Assembly (NCBI RefSeq): GCF_023617245.1
Contig: NZ_CP067396.1
Coordinates: 4,925,001 to 4,989,000, forward strand
Length of the DNA stretch: 64,000 nucleotides
Origin: Lysobacter enzymogenes
GTDB taxonomy: Bacteria; Pseudomonadota; Gammaproteobacteria; Xanthomonadales; Xanthomonadaceae
Direction: 5' to 3'
The first letter of the stretch is position 1; every line of letters starts with the position of its first letter. Shown here piece after piece: positions 56,132 to 64,000 of the stretch. The notes beneath the pieces are model-generated. The model ran no database searches and had not been told where the DNA came from. It was given only the letters and a program-made list of their open reading frames with translations. Both the position numbers and the translations under genes were made by a program.

Positions 56132-57874
56132 GTGAGAAGCAACGCCATCAAGCAAGGCCCGGCCCGAGCCCCCGCGCGCGCGATGCTGCGCGCCACCGGC
56201 CTGGACGACGCGGCCATCGCCAGACCGCTGGTCGCCGTCGTCCACACCTGGAGCGACGTCTCGCCGTGCAACATCACCCTGCGCGACCTCGCCCAGCACG
56301 TGCGCCGCGGCGTCCACGACGGCGGCGGCACGCCGATCGAGTTCAACACCATCGCCGTCACCGACGGCATCGCCATGGGCAGCGACGGCATGCGCGCCTC
56401 GCTGGCCTCGCGCGAGACCATCGCCGATTCGATCGAACTGGCGGTCTCGGGCCACTGCCTGGACGCGATGGTGCTGCTGGTCGGCTGCGACAAGACCATC
56501 CCCGCCGCGGCGATGGCCGCCGCGCGTTTGGACATCCCGACCGTGATCCTCTACGGCGGCACGATCATGCCGGGCCATTGCCCGTCGAAGAAAGGCAGCG
56601 CGCAGGACAAGCCGCTGACCGTGCAGGACGTGTTCGAAGCGGTCGGCGCGCATTCGGCCGGACGCATCGACGACGCCGAACTGCACCGGATCGAATCGCA
56701 TGCCTGCCCCGGCGCCGGCGCCTGCGGCGGCCAGTTCACCGCCAACACCATGGCGATGGTGCTGACCTTCCTGGGTTTGTCGCCGCTGGGCTACAACGAC
56801 GTTCCCGCGATCCACGACGACAAGCCGGAAACCGCGCGCCTGTGCGGCGAATTGGTGATGCAGCGGCTGCGCGACGGTTCGCCGACGCCGCGCCAACTGA
56901 TCACCGCCGCGTCCTTGCGCAACGCCGCGCGCGCGGTCTCGGCCACCGCCGGTTCGACCAACGCCGCGCTGCACCTGCTGGCGATCGCCCACGAAGCCGG
57001 CGTCGCCTTCGACCTGGAAGAATTCGAAGCCGCCGCGCACACGCCGGTGATCGCCGACCTGAAACCCGGCGGACGCTACACCGCCGCGGAAATGTTCGAG
57101 TTCGGCGGCGCGGCGCTGGTGGCGCGCGAGCTGGAGACGGCCGGTCTGATCGAGGATATTCCGACGGTCACCGGCCGTTCCTTTTTCCAGGAGCTGCGCG
57201 AGGCGACGATGGCCGCGCGGCAGGACGTGGTGCGCCCGGTCAGCGATCCGATCAAGCCGCGCGGCGGCTACTCGATCATCTACGGCAACCTCGCGCCGGA
57301 AGGCTGCATCCTGAAACTGGCCGGCCATGGCCGCGAGCACTTCGAAGGCCCGGCGCGGGTGTTCGATTCGGAAGAAGCGGCGTTCGCGGCGGTGCAAGCG
57401 CGGCAGATAAACGCCGGCGACGTGGTGGTGATCCGGTTCGAAGGCCCCACCGGCGGCCCCGGCATGCGCGAGATGCTGGCGGTGACCGCGGCGCTGGTCG
57501 GCCAGGGCCTGAGCAACGACGTCGCGCTGATCACCGACGGCCGCTTCAGCGGCGCGACCCATGGCTTCATGGTCGGCCACATCTCGCCGGAGGCCGCGCA
57601 CGGCGGCCCGATCGCGCGGCTGCGCGAAGGCGACCGCGTCGTCATCGACGTCAAGACCCGCACCCTCAGCGTCGCCGCCGACCTGGCGTCGCGCGAACCC
57701 GCGCGCATCGCCCCGCGCGTGACCACCGGCGTGCTGGCCAAGTACGCGCGCAGCGTCGGTTCGGCCTCGCGCGGCGCGGTCACCGCGCCCGGCCCGCTGC
57801 AGGCGCCGAAAAAGATCGAAGCGACCCTGATCGAAACCGCAGCGTTAGAACCCGAAACCTCCGAACCCGCCTGA
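56132..57874 (+). CDS. ilvD: Dihydroxy-acid dehydratase IlvD
   Basis: Fe-S dehydratase in the third common step of isoleucine/valine synthesis. The GTG at 56132 is preferred: an AAGGAA site lies 8-13 bp upstream, while an ATG further up is in the leader region. The protein is 580 residues. Landmarks are FNTIAVTDGIAMGSDGMRAS, VGCDKTIPAAAMA (first cysteine), SHACPGAGACGGQFTANTM (the Fe-S Cys pair) and GPTGGPGMREMLAVTAAL. It is the first structural gene of the ilv operon and lies 83 bp after the attenuator. Confidence 0.96.
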   Translation: MRSNAIKQGPARAPARAMLRATGLDDAAIARPLVAVVHTWSDVSPCNITLRDLAQHVRRGVHDGGGTPIEFNTIAVTDGIAMGSDGMRASLASRETIADSIELAVSGHCLDAMVLLVGCDKTIPAAAMAAARLDIPTVILYGGTIMPGHCPSKKGSAQDKPLTVQDVFEAVGAHSAGRIDDAELHRIESHACPGAGACGGQFTANTMAMVLTFLGLSPLGYNDVPAIHDDKPETARLCGELVMQRLRDGSPTPRQLITAASLRNAARAVSATAGSTNAALHLLAIAHEAGVAFDLEEFEAAAHTPVIADLKPGGRYTAAEMFEFGGAALVARELETAGLIEDIPTVTGRSFFQELREATMAARQDVVRPVSDPIKPRGGYSIIYGNLAPEGCILKLAGHGREHFEGPARVFDSEEAAFAAVQARQINAGDVVVIRFEGPTGGPGMREMLAVTAALVGQGLSNDVALITDGRFSGATHGFMVGHISPEAAHGGPIARLREGDRVVIDVKTRTLSVAADLASREPARIAPRVTTGVLAKYARSVGSASRGAVTAPGPLQAPKKIEATLIETAALEPETSEPA

Positions 57875-57879
57875 CCTCT

Positions 57880-57914
57880 CTCTCGCTCCTCACTCCTCTC
57901 CGCTCACTCCTCCC
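57880..57914 (+). repeat. GCTCACTCC-type short repeat between ilvD and ilvC
   Basis: CGCTCCTCACTCCTCTCCGC followed by TCACTCCTCC, the same motif found as inverted copies at 44832-45009. It fills most of the 53-bp gap between ilvD and ilvC, so the two genes may be separated by an insertion. Confidence 0.7.
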
Positions 57915-57927
57915 TACGAGACCCGCC

Positions 57928-58962
57928 ATGACCAGCACCGCCTCCCGTCCCAAGATCGCCGTCGTCGGCTACGGCAGCCAGGGCCGCGCCCACGCCCTCA
58001 ACCTGCGCGATTCCGGTTTCGACGTCACCGTAGGCCTGCGCCCCGGCGGTCCGACCGAGATCAAGGCCAAGGCCGACGGCTTCACCGTCAAGACGCCCGC
58101 CGAAGCGGTCGCCGGCGCCGACCTCGTCGCCGTGCTGACCCCGGACATGGTCCAGCCGCAGCTCTACCGCGACGTCATCGAACCGAACATCCGCCAGGGC
58201 GCCTGCCTGCTGTTCGCGCACGGCTTCAACGTGCATTACGGCCAGATCGCGCCGCGCGCCGACCTCGACGTGGTGCTGGTCGCGCCGAAGGGTCCGGGCG
58301 CGCTGGTGCGCCGCGAGTACGAAATCGGCCGCGGCGTGCCCAGCGTCTACGCCGTGCACCAGGACACCAGCGGCCGCGCCGAGGAGTTCGCCCTGACCTA
58401 CTGCGCCGGCATCGGCGGCGCGCGCCAGAACGCGATCAAGACCACGTTCAAGGAAGAGACCGAGACCGATCTGTTCGGCGAGCAGGCGGTGCTGTGCGGC
58501 GGAGCGACCAAGCTGGTCCAGGCCGGCTGGGAAACCCTGGTCGAGGCCGGCTACCAGCCGGAAGTCGCCTACTACGAGTGCCTGCACGAGCTGAAGCTGA
58601 TCGTCGACCTGTTCTACGAAGGCGGCATCACCCGCATGCACGAGTTCATCAGCGAGACCGCCCAGTACGGTGCGCTGACCCGCGGCACCTATGTCGTCGA
58701 CGACAACACCCGCGCGCAGATGCGCAAGGTGCTGACCGAGATCCAGGACGGCACCTTCGCCCAGCAGTGGATCGCCGAATACGCCTCGGGCAACGCCAAC
58801 TACAAGGCGCTCAAGCGCGGCGACCTGGAGCACCCGATCGAAGCGGTCGGCAAGAAGCTGCGCGCGAACATGAAGTGGCTCGACAACGCTCCCAAGACCG
58901 CGGCCGCTCCGGCGCCCGCGCCGGCCGCGGACCGCGGCGAACGACAGGAAGAGGCCGCCTGA
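57928..58962 (+). CDS. ilvC: Ketol-acid reductoisomerase IlvC
   Basis: NADPH-dependent Mg2+ enzyme that isomerises and reduces acetohydroxy acids. The 344-residue protein is the short class I type: KIAVVGYGSQGRAHALNLRD (Rossmann), EETETDLFGEQAVLCGGATK and YECLHELKLIVDLFYEGGI (metal/knot region). A 25-residue Ala/Pro-rich C-terminal tail (APAPAPAADRGERQEEAA) is extra. ilvG begins within its stop (TGATG). Confidence 0.97.
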   Translation: MTSTASRPKIAVVGYGSQGRAHALNLRDSGFDVTVGLRPGGPTEIKAKADGFTVKTPAEAVAGADLVAVLTPDMVQPQLYRDVIEPNIRQGACLLFAHGFNVHYGQIAPRADLDVVLVAPKGPGALVRREYEIGRGVPSVYAVHQDTSGRAEEFALTYCAGIGGARQNAIKTTFKEETETDLFGEQAVLCGGATKLVQAGWETLVEAGYQPEVAYYECLHELKLIVDLFYEGGITRMHEFISETAQYGALTRGTYVVDDNTRAQMRKVLTEIQDGTFAQQWIAEYASGNANYKALKRGDLEHPIEAVGKKLRANMKWLDNAPKTAAAPAPAPAADRGERQEEAA

Positions 58963-60710
58963 TGAACGGTGCCCGCTGGCTGGCGCAAGCGCTGGCCGCA
59001 GAAGGCGTGGACACGCTGTTCGGTTATCCGGGCGGCACGATCATGCCTTTCTACGACGCTTTGCACGGATCGGACCTCAAGCACATCCTGGTCCGCCACG
59101 AGCAAGGCGCGGCTTTCGCGGCCAACGGCTACGCCCGTGCCAGCGGGCGAGTCGGTGTTTGCGTAGCCACCTCCGGCCCCGGCGCGTCGAACCTGGTCAC
59201 CGGCATCGCCGACGCGATGCTGGACTCGGTGCCGATGGTCTGCATCACCGGGCAAGTGGCGACGTCCCTGATGGGCACCGACGCGTTCCAGGAACTGGAC
59301 GTGTTCGGCATGACCCTGCCGATCGTCAAGCACAGCTTCCTGGCGCGCAGCGTCGACGACCTGCCGCGCATGCTCGGCGAAGCGTTCCGGCTGGCGCGTT
59401 CGGGCCGGCCGGGGCCGGTGCTGATCGACCTGCCCAAGGACGTGCAGAACGCCGACGCCTCGCACCTGCCGGCGCACATGCCGCTGCCGAGCGATCCGGT
59501 CCCGGCCGCGCCGGATGCGTCGTACCACGAGGCCGCCGCGCTGATCGCGCATGCGCGCAAGCCCTTGGTCTACGGCGGCGGCGGCATCTCGCTGGGCGAT
59601 GCGGTCGAGTCGTTCCGCGCCTTCGTCGAAGGCAGCCAGATCCCGGCGGTGCTGACGCTGAAGGGACTCGGCGCGCTGCCGGCCGATCATGCGCTGAACC
59701 TGGGCATGCTCGGCATGCACGGCAACCGCGCGGCCAATCTGTCGGTGCAGGAGTGCGATCTACTGATCGTCGTGGGCGCGCGCTTCGACGACCGCGCCAC
59801 CGGCAAGCTGGCCGAGTTCGCGCCGAACGCGCGCGTGGTCCACATGGACCTGGACGCCTGCGAGATCGGCAAGCTGCGCCACGCCGACGCCGGCGTGCGC
59901 GGTTGCCTGCGCCGCTCGCTGGACGCGCTGACTCCGGCGATCACCGCGCAACTGCAGGGCCGCAACGGCGGCGCGCGCCGCGCCTGGCGCGATACCTGCC
60001 TGCAGCGCGAGCGCGAATGCGCGCCGCGCTACGACGCGCCGGGCGAGACGGTGTACGCGCCGGCCTTGCTGCGCGCGCTGTCCGAACGCGCGCCGCAGGC
60101 GGTGGTCGCCTGCGACGTCGGCCAGCACCAGATGTGGGTCGCCCAGCATTGGCGCTTCGACGATCCGCGCAAGCACCTGACCAGCGGCGGCCTCGGCGCG
60201 ATGGGCTTCGGCGTGCCGGCGGCGTTGGGCGCGCAGTTGGAGAACCCGCAAGCGACCGTGATCTGCGTCAGCGGCGACGGCTCGTTCCTGATGAACGTGC
60301 AGGAACTGGCGACCATCGCCCGCTACCGCCTGCCGGTGAAGATCGTGCTGCTCGACAACCAGGCCCTGGGCATGGTGCGGCAGTGGCAGGAGCTGTTCTT
60401 CGAGCGCCGCTATTCCGAGATCGACCTGTCCGACAACCCGGACTTCTGCGCGATCGCCGCCGCGTTCGGGATCAAGGCGATGTACGTCGACCGCGCCGAT
60501 TCGGTCGACGAAGCGCTGACTTACATGCTCGACACCCCCGGCCCCGTGCTGCTGCACGTGGCCATCGACCAGGCCGCCAACGTCTGGCCGCTGGTCCCGC
60601 CGAACCACAACAACGCGCAGATGCTGGATCCCGAAGCGAGCGACGCCGACGCGATCGCCAGCCTGACGCCCCCCGCCGAAAAGGAGAGCGCCCATGCGAT
60701 ACCAGCTTGA
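58962..60710 (+). CDS. ilvG: Acetolactate synthase large subunit IlvG
   Basis: ThDP-dependent synthase that makes acetolactate and acetohydroxybutyrate. The 582-residue protein shows the catalytic Glu in RHEQGAAFAANGYARASGRV, ATSGPGASNLVTGIADA, and the thiamine-diphosphate motif GDGSFLMNVQELATIARYRL near residue 440. The start overlaps the ilvC stop by one base. Pairs with the following small subunit IlvM (ilvG-type pairing, distinct from ilvBN/ilvIH). Thiamine diphosphate for it comes from the thi genes in this window. Confidence 0.96.
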   Translation: MNGARWLAQALAAEGVDTLFGYPGGTIMPFYDALHGSDLKHILVRHEQGAAFAANGYARASGRVGVCVATSGPGASNLVTGIADAMLDSVPMVCITGQVATSLMGTDAFQELDVFGMTLPIVKHSFLARSVDDLPRMLGEAFRLARSGRPGPVLIDLPKDVQNADASHLPAHMPLPSDPVPAAPDASYHEAAALIAHARKPLVYGGGGISLGDAVESFRAFVEGSQIPAVLTLKGLGALPADHALNLGMLGMHGNRAANLSVQECDLLIVVGARFDDRATGKLAEFAPNARVVHMDLDACEIGKLRHADAGVRGCLRRSLDALTPAITAQLQGRNGGARRAWRDTCLQRERECAPRYDAPGETVYAPALLRALSERAPQAVVACDVGQHQMWVAQHWRFDDPRKHLTSGGLGAMGFGVPAALGAQLENPQATVICVSGDGSFLMNVQELATIARYRLPVKIVLLDNQALGMVRQWQELFFERRYSEIDLSDNPDFCAIAAAFGIKAMYVDRADSVDEALTYMLDTPGPVLLHVAIDQAANVWPLVPPNHNNAQMLDPEASDADAIASLTPPAEKESAHAIPA

Positions 60711-60930
60711 TCTGACCCTGCGCCAGGCCGAAGGCGCCCTGGCCCGGGTACTGGGCGCCGCCGAACGCCGCGGCTTCCGTCCGCTGTCGGTGGACGGCGA
60801 AGCGCAACCCGACGGCGACCGCTGGCACCTGCGCATGACCGTGGAAGGCGACCGCGCCGACACCGCTTTGCAGAGCCAGCTCGCCAAGCTCTACGACTGT
60901 CTTGCCGTTGAGGTTTCGCCATGCACCTGA
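60694..60930 (+). CDS. ilvM: Acetolactate synthase small subunit IlvM
   Basis: A 78-residue ACT-domain subunit. LDLTLRQAEGALARVLGAAE at the start and LYDCLAVEVS at the end fit the IlvM family, which tunes valine inhibition. It overlaps ilvG by 17 bp and ilvE by 10 bp, showing tight coupling. The small size is typical for IlvM. Valine sensitivity cannot be judged from sequence. Confidence 0.9.
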   Translation: MRYQLDLTLRQAEGALARVLGAAERRGFRPLSVDGEAQPDGDRWHLRMTVEGDRADTALQSQLAKLYDCLAVEVSPCT

Positions 60931-61952
60931 CTACCGAAGTTCTCGAACGTCCCGAACAAGCGCAGGCGCCGGCGCATGCGGCCGCGACGGTGCGCGAGCG
61001 GGCGCCGGCGCCGAGCCGCAGTGGCGAGGCTTTCGATGCGGCTGAGGGCTACGAGTCCCGCGCTCGCGGCGAAGTCCCGGTTTCCCAGCGTCAGCCCGTC
61101 ATTTGGTTCGACGGCCAGTTCATCGCCGGCGACGCCCCCGAAGCGCCGCTGACCACCCACGCCATGCACTACGGCACCGCGGTGTTCGAAGGCATCCGCA
61201 GCTACGCCACCGGCGACGGCGGCGCGGCGGTGTTCCGCCTGTCCGAGCACCTGGAGCGCATGCGCAAGGGCGCGGACATGTTCGGCATCGACTTCGACAT
61301 CGAACGCGCCGGCCGCGCGGTGCTGGACACGCTGCGCGCCAACGGCCACCGCGACGCCTACATCCGTCCGCTGACCTGGATGGGCACCGGCACGATCGGG
61401 CTCGACGTGGACCCGCTGAGCCAGCACCTGATGGTCGCCACCATCGCCAAGGTCGTGCACCTGGGCGGCGCGCGCACCCGGCTGACGGTGTCGCCGTGGA
61501 AGCGCAACCCGGCGACCTCGCTGCCGCCGCTGAAGCTGTCCGGCGCCTACGTCAATTCGATCCTGGCCAAGCGCGAGGCCAAGCAACGCGGCTTCGACGA
61601 AGCGCTGTTCACCGACGACAAGGGTTATGTGGTCGAGTGCACCGGCGCCAACGTGTTCATGGTCAAGAACGGCGAAGTGACCTCGGTCGAGCACCGCGAT
61701 GCGTTGCCGGGCATCACCCGCGACACCATGATCGCGCTGTCCGGCGCGGCTTCGCGCGAAGTCACCCTGCACGAGCTGCTGGACGCCGACGAAGTGTTCG
61801 TCTGCGGCACCGCGGCCGAGGCCTGCGCCATCGACGTGCTGGACCGCCGCGTGTTCGGCGACAACCCGGTCACCCGCGAGCTGTCGGCGCTGTACGCGAA
61901 AGTCGTGCGCGGGCAAGACAGCCGCTACGCGCACTGGCTGACGGCGGTCTGA
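60921..61952 (+). CDS. ilvE: Branched-chain amino acid aminotransferase IlvE
   Basis: PLP transaminase in the last step of isoleucine, leucine and valine synthesis. Landmarks are WFDGQFIAGDAPEAPLTTHA, HYGTAVFEGIRSYAT, YIRPLTWMGTGTIGLD, and the PLP lysine in LPPLKLSGAYVNSILAKREA. It is 343 residues, about 55 longer than usual because of an N-terminal Ala/Pro/Glu-rich extension with no recognisable domain. An internal GTG near 60987 could shorten it. Overlaps ilvM by 10 bp. Confidence 0.94.
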   Translation: MHLTTEVLERPEQAQAPAHAAATVRERAPAPSRSGEAFDAAEGYESRARGEVPVSQRQPVIWFDGQFIAGDAPEAPLTTHAMHYGTAVFEGIRSYATGDGGAAVFRLSEHLERMRKGADMFGIDFDIERAGRAVLDTLRANGHRDAYIRPLTWMGTGTIGLDVDPLSQHLMVATIAKVVHLGGARTRLTVSPWKRNPATSLPPLKLSGAYVNSILAKREAKQRGFDEALFTDDKGYVVECTGANVFMVKNGEVTSVEHRDALPGITRDTMIALSGAASREVTLHELLDADEVFVCGTAAEACAIDVLDRRVFGDNPVTRELSALYAKVVRGQDSRYAHWLTAV

Positions 61953-61954
61953 GC

Positions 61955-63099
61955 ATGGACGGCGACGTAGTACGCAACCCTGTCCGCGCCGGCGCCGCCG
62001 CGCGCGGGCCCGACGTCGGCGCCGCCGATCTGCTGGCGGCGCAGGCGCGGTTGCGCCGCTACCTCAGCGTCACCCCGCTGCACCACGCCGAGCGCTTCGG
62101 CTGCTGGCTGAAACTCGAGAACCTGCAGCGCACCGGTTCGTACAAGGTGCGCGGCGCGCTCAACGCGCTGCTGGCCGCGCGCGAACGCGGCGATCACCGC
62201 CCGGTGATCGCCGCCTCGGCCGGCAACCACGCCCAGGGCCTGGCCTGGGCCGCGTATCGCCTCGGCGTCAACGCGATCACGGTGATGCCGCGCTGCGCGC
62301 CGCAGACCAAGATCGCCGGCGTCGCCCACTGGGGCGCGACCGTGCGCCTGCACGGCGATACCTACGACGAAGCCAAGGCCTTCGCCATCGAACTGGCGCA
62401 GCAGCACGATTACCGCCTGCTGTCGGCGTTCGACGATCCCGACGTGATCGCCGGCCAGGGCACGGTCGGCCTGGAGCTGGCCGCGTTCGCGCCCGACGTG
62501 GTGCTGGTGCCGATCGGCGGCGGTGGGCTCGCGTCCGGCGTCGCATTGGCGCTGAAATCGCAGGGCGTGCGCATCATCGGCGCGCAGGTCGAAGGCGTCG
62601 ACTCGATGGCGCGCGCGCTGCGCGGCGACCGCCGCCTGATCGAACCGGCCGCGACCCTGGCCGACGGCGTGCGGGTCAAGGACCCCGGCCGCCTGACCGA
62701 ACGCCTGCTGGCGGACCTGCTCGACGACGTGGTGATCGTGCGCGAAGCCGAACTGCGCGAAACCCTGGTCCGGCTGGCGTTGGAAGAACACATCATCGCC
62801 GAAGGCGCCGGCGCGCTGGCGCTGGCCGCCGGCCGCCGCATCGCCGCCAAGCGCAAGTGCGCGGTGGTCTCCGGCGGCAACGTGGACGCCGGCGTGCTGG
62901 CGCAGTTGTTGTCGGAAGTGCGACCGCGCGCACCGCGGCGCCCGCGCCGTCGCAATCGCGACACCTCGCTGTCGCGCGCCGGCGCCAGCATCGAGGTGGA
63001 CATTTACCAACTCGCCAATCTGCCGCCGCCGCGCGCGGCCGCGGCCTCCGCTCGACCTTCCCCCTCCCCGCATCGCACCGTTACAGAGGACGTCACCCC

Positions 63100-63103
<4 letters not shown>
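61955..63103 (+). CDS. ilvA: Threonine dehydratase IlvA, short form without ACT domain
   Basis: PLP enzyme making 2-oxobutyrate from threonine, the first step specific to isoleucine. The 382-residue protein has the PLP lysine in NLQRTGSYKVRGALNAL, the SAGNHAQGLAW loop and VPIGGGGLASGVALALK. The catalytic domain ends near residue 320; there is no C-terminal regulatory ACT-like domain as in biosynthetic IlvA (about 510 residues). A basic/Pro-rich tail follows (RPRAPRRPRRRNRDTS). So feedback by isoleucine may be absent, and the attenuator may do most of the control. The biosynthetic operon context supports the IlvA name over the catabolic TdcB. Confidence 0.92.

Positions 63104-64000
<897 letters not shown>

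Overview
The window is a contiguous, very GC-rich chromosomal segment of a gammaproteobacterium in the Xanthomonadaceae/Lysobacteraceae, most likely Lysobacter. The clearest marker is a gene for beta-lytic metalloendopeptidase (47931-49064), the secreted Lysobacter wall-lytic enzyme. Supporting evidence is the large TonB-dependent receptors, the soluble pyrophosphate-linked enzymes, the ilv-leuA gene order, and dense REP-type repeats. I see no tRNA or rRNA gene, CRISPR array, transposase, prophage or recognisable defence system. The genes are mostly housekeeping and envelope genes; the unusual content lies in domain fusions, leader RNAs and structured repeats.

Layout. 0.1-7 kb: DUF192 lipoprotein, rubredoxin, thiE-hemL, a siderophore-type TonB receptor behind a Fur-box-like site, and argD with a HIT-family gene. 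7-16 kb: a Kv-type channel with a zinc ribbon, an M20-like hydrolase with altered metal ligands, a DUF5077/DUF3472 secreted protein, an SDR enzyme, a small kinase-fold protein, a DedA-PAP2 membrane fusion and a LON-domain protein. 16.1-17.4 kb: a gene-free repeat block with two approximately 200-bp inverted arms. 17.4-21.5 kb: adk, a lipoprotein and mpl on the minus strand, and pfp divergent. 21.6-26.5 kb: two secreted paralogues flanking an AraC regulator and a VOC protein, a small secreted protein, then a 102-bp-period REP array. 26.9-36 kb: a membrane pyrophosphatase fused to an OmpA domain, an alpha/beta hydrolase lipoprotein, an RTX-repeat M91-like zinc protease, a discoidin/sterol-desaturase pair and soluble pyrophosphatase. 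36-45 kb (all minus strand): a large TonB receptor with a long odd upstream region, an AraC regulator, a winged-helix/beta-propeller regulator and a 2-TM channel. 45-50 kb: thiC under a TPP riboswitch, a lipoprotein, the beta-lytic protease and a PEBP-family protein. 50.4-64 kb: the threonine operon thrABC and the branched-chain operon ilvDCGME-ilvA-leuA, each with its own leader peptide and attenuator-like RNA.

How the genes work together. ThrA, ThrB and ThrC make threonine from aspartate. IlvA deaminates threonine to 2-oxobutyrate, and IlvGM, IlvC, IlvD and IlvE make isoleucine and valine, while LeuA starts leucine synthesis. Pathway supply and use therefore sit side by side under two separate attenuators. 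Pfp, HppA and Ppa form a pyrophosphate-handling set within 16 kb. ThiE and thiC supply thiamine diphosphate, the cofactor of IlvG.

All calls come from reading the sequence and from remembered family features; no database search was run.
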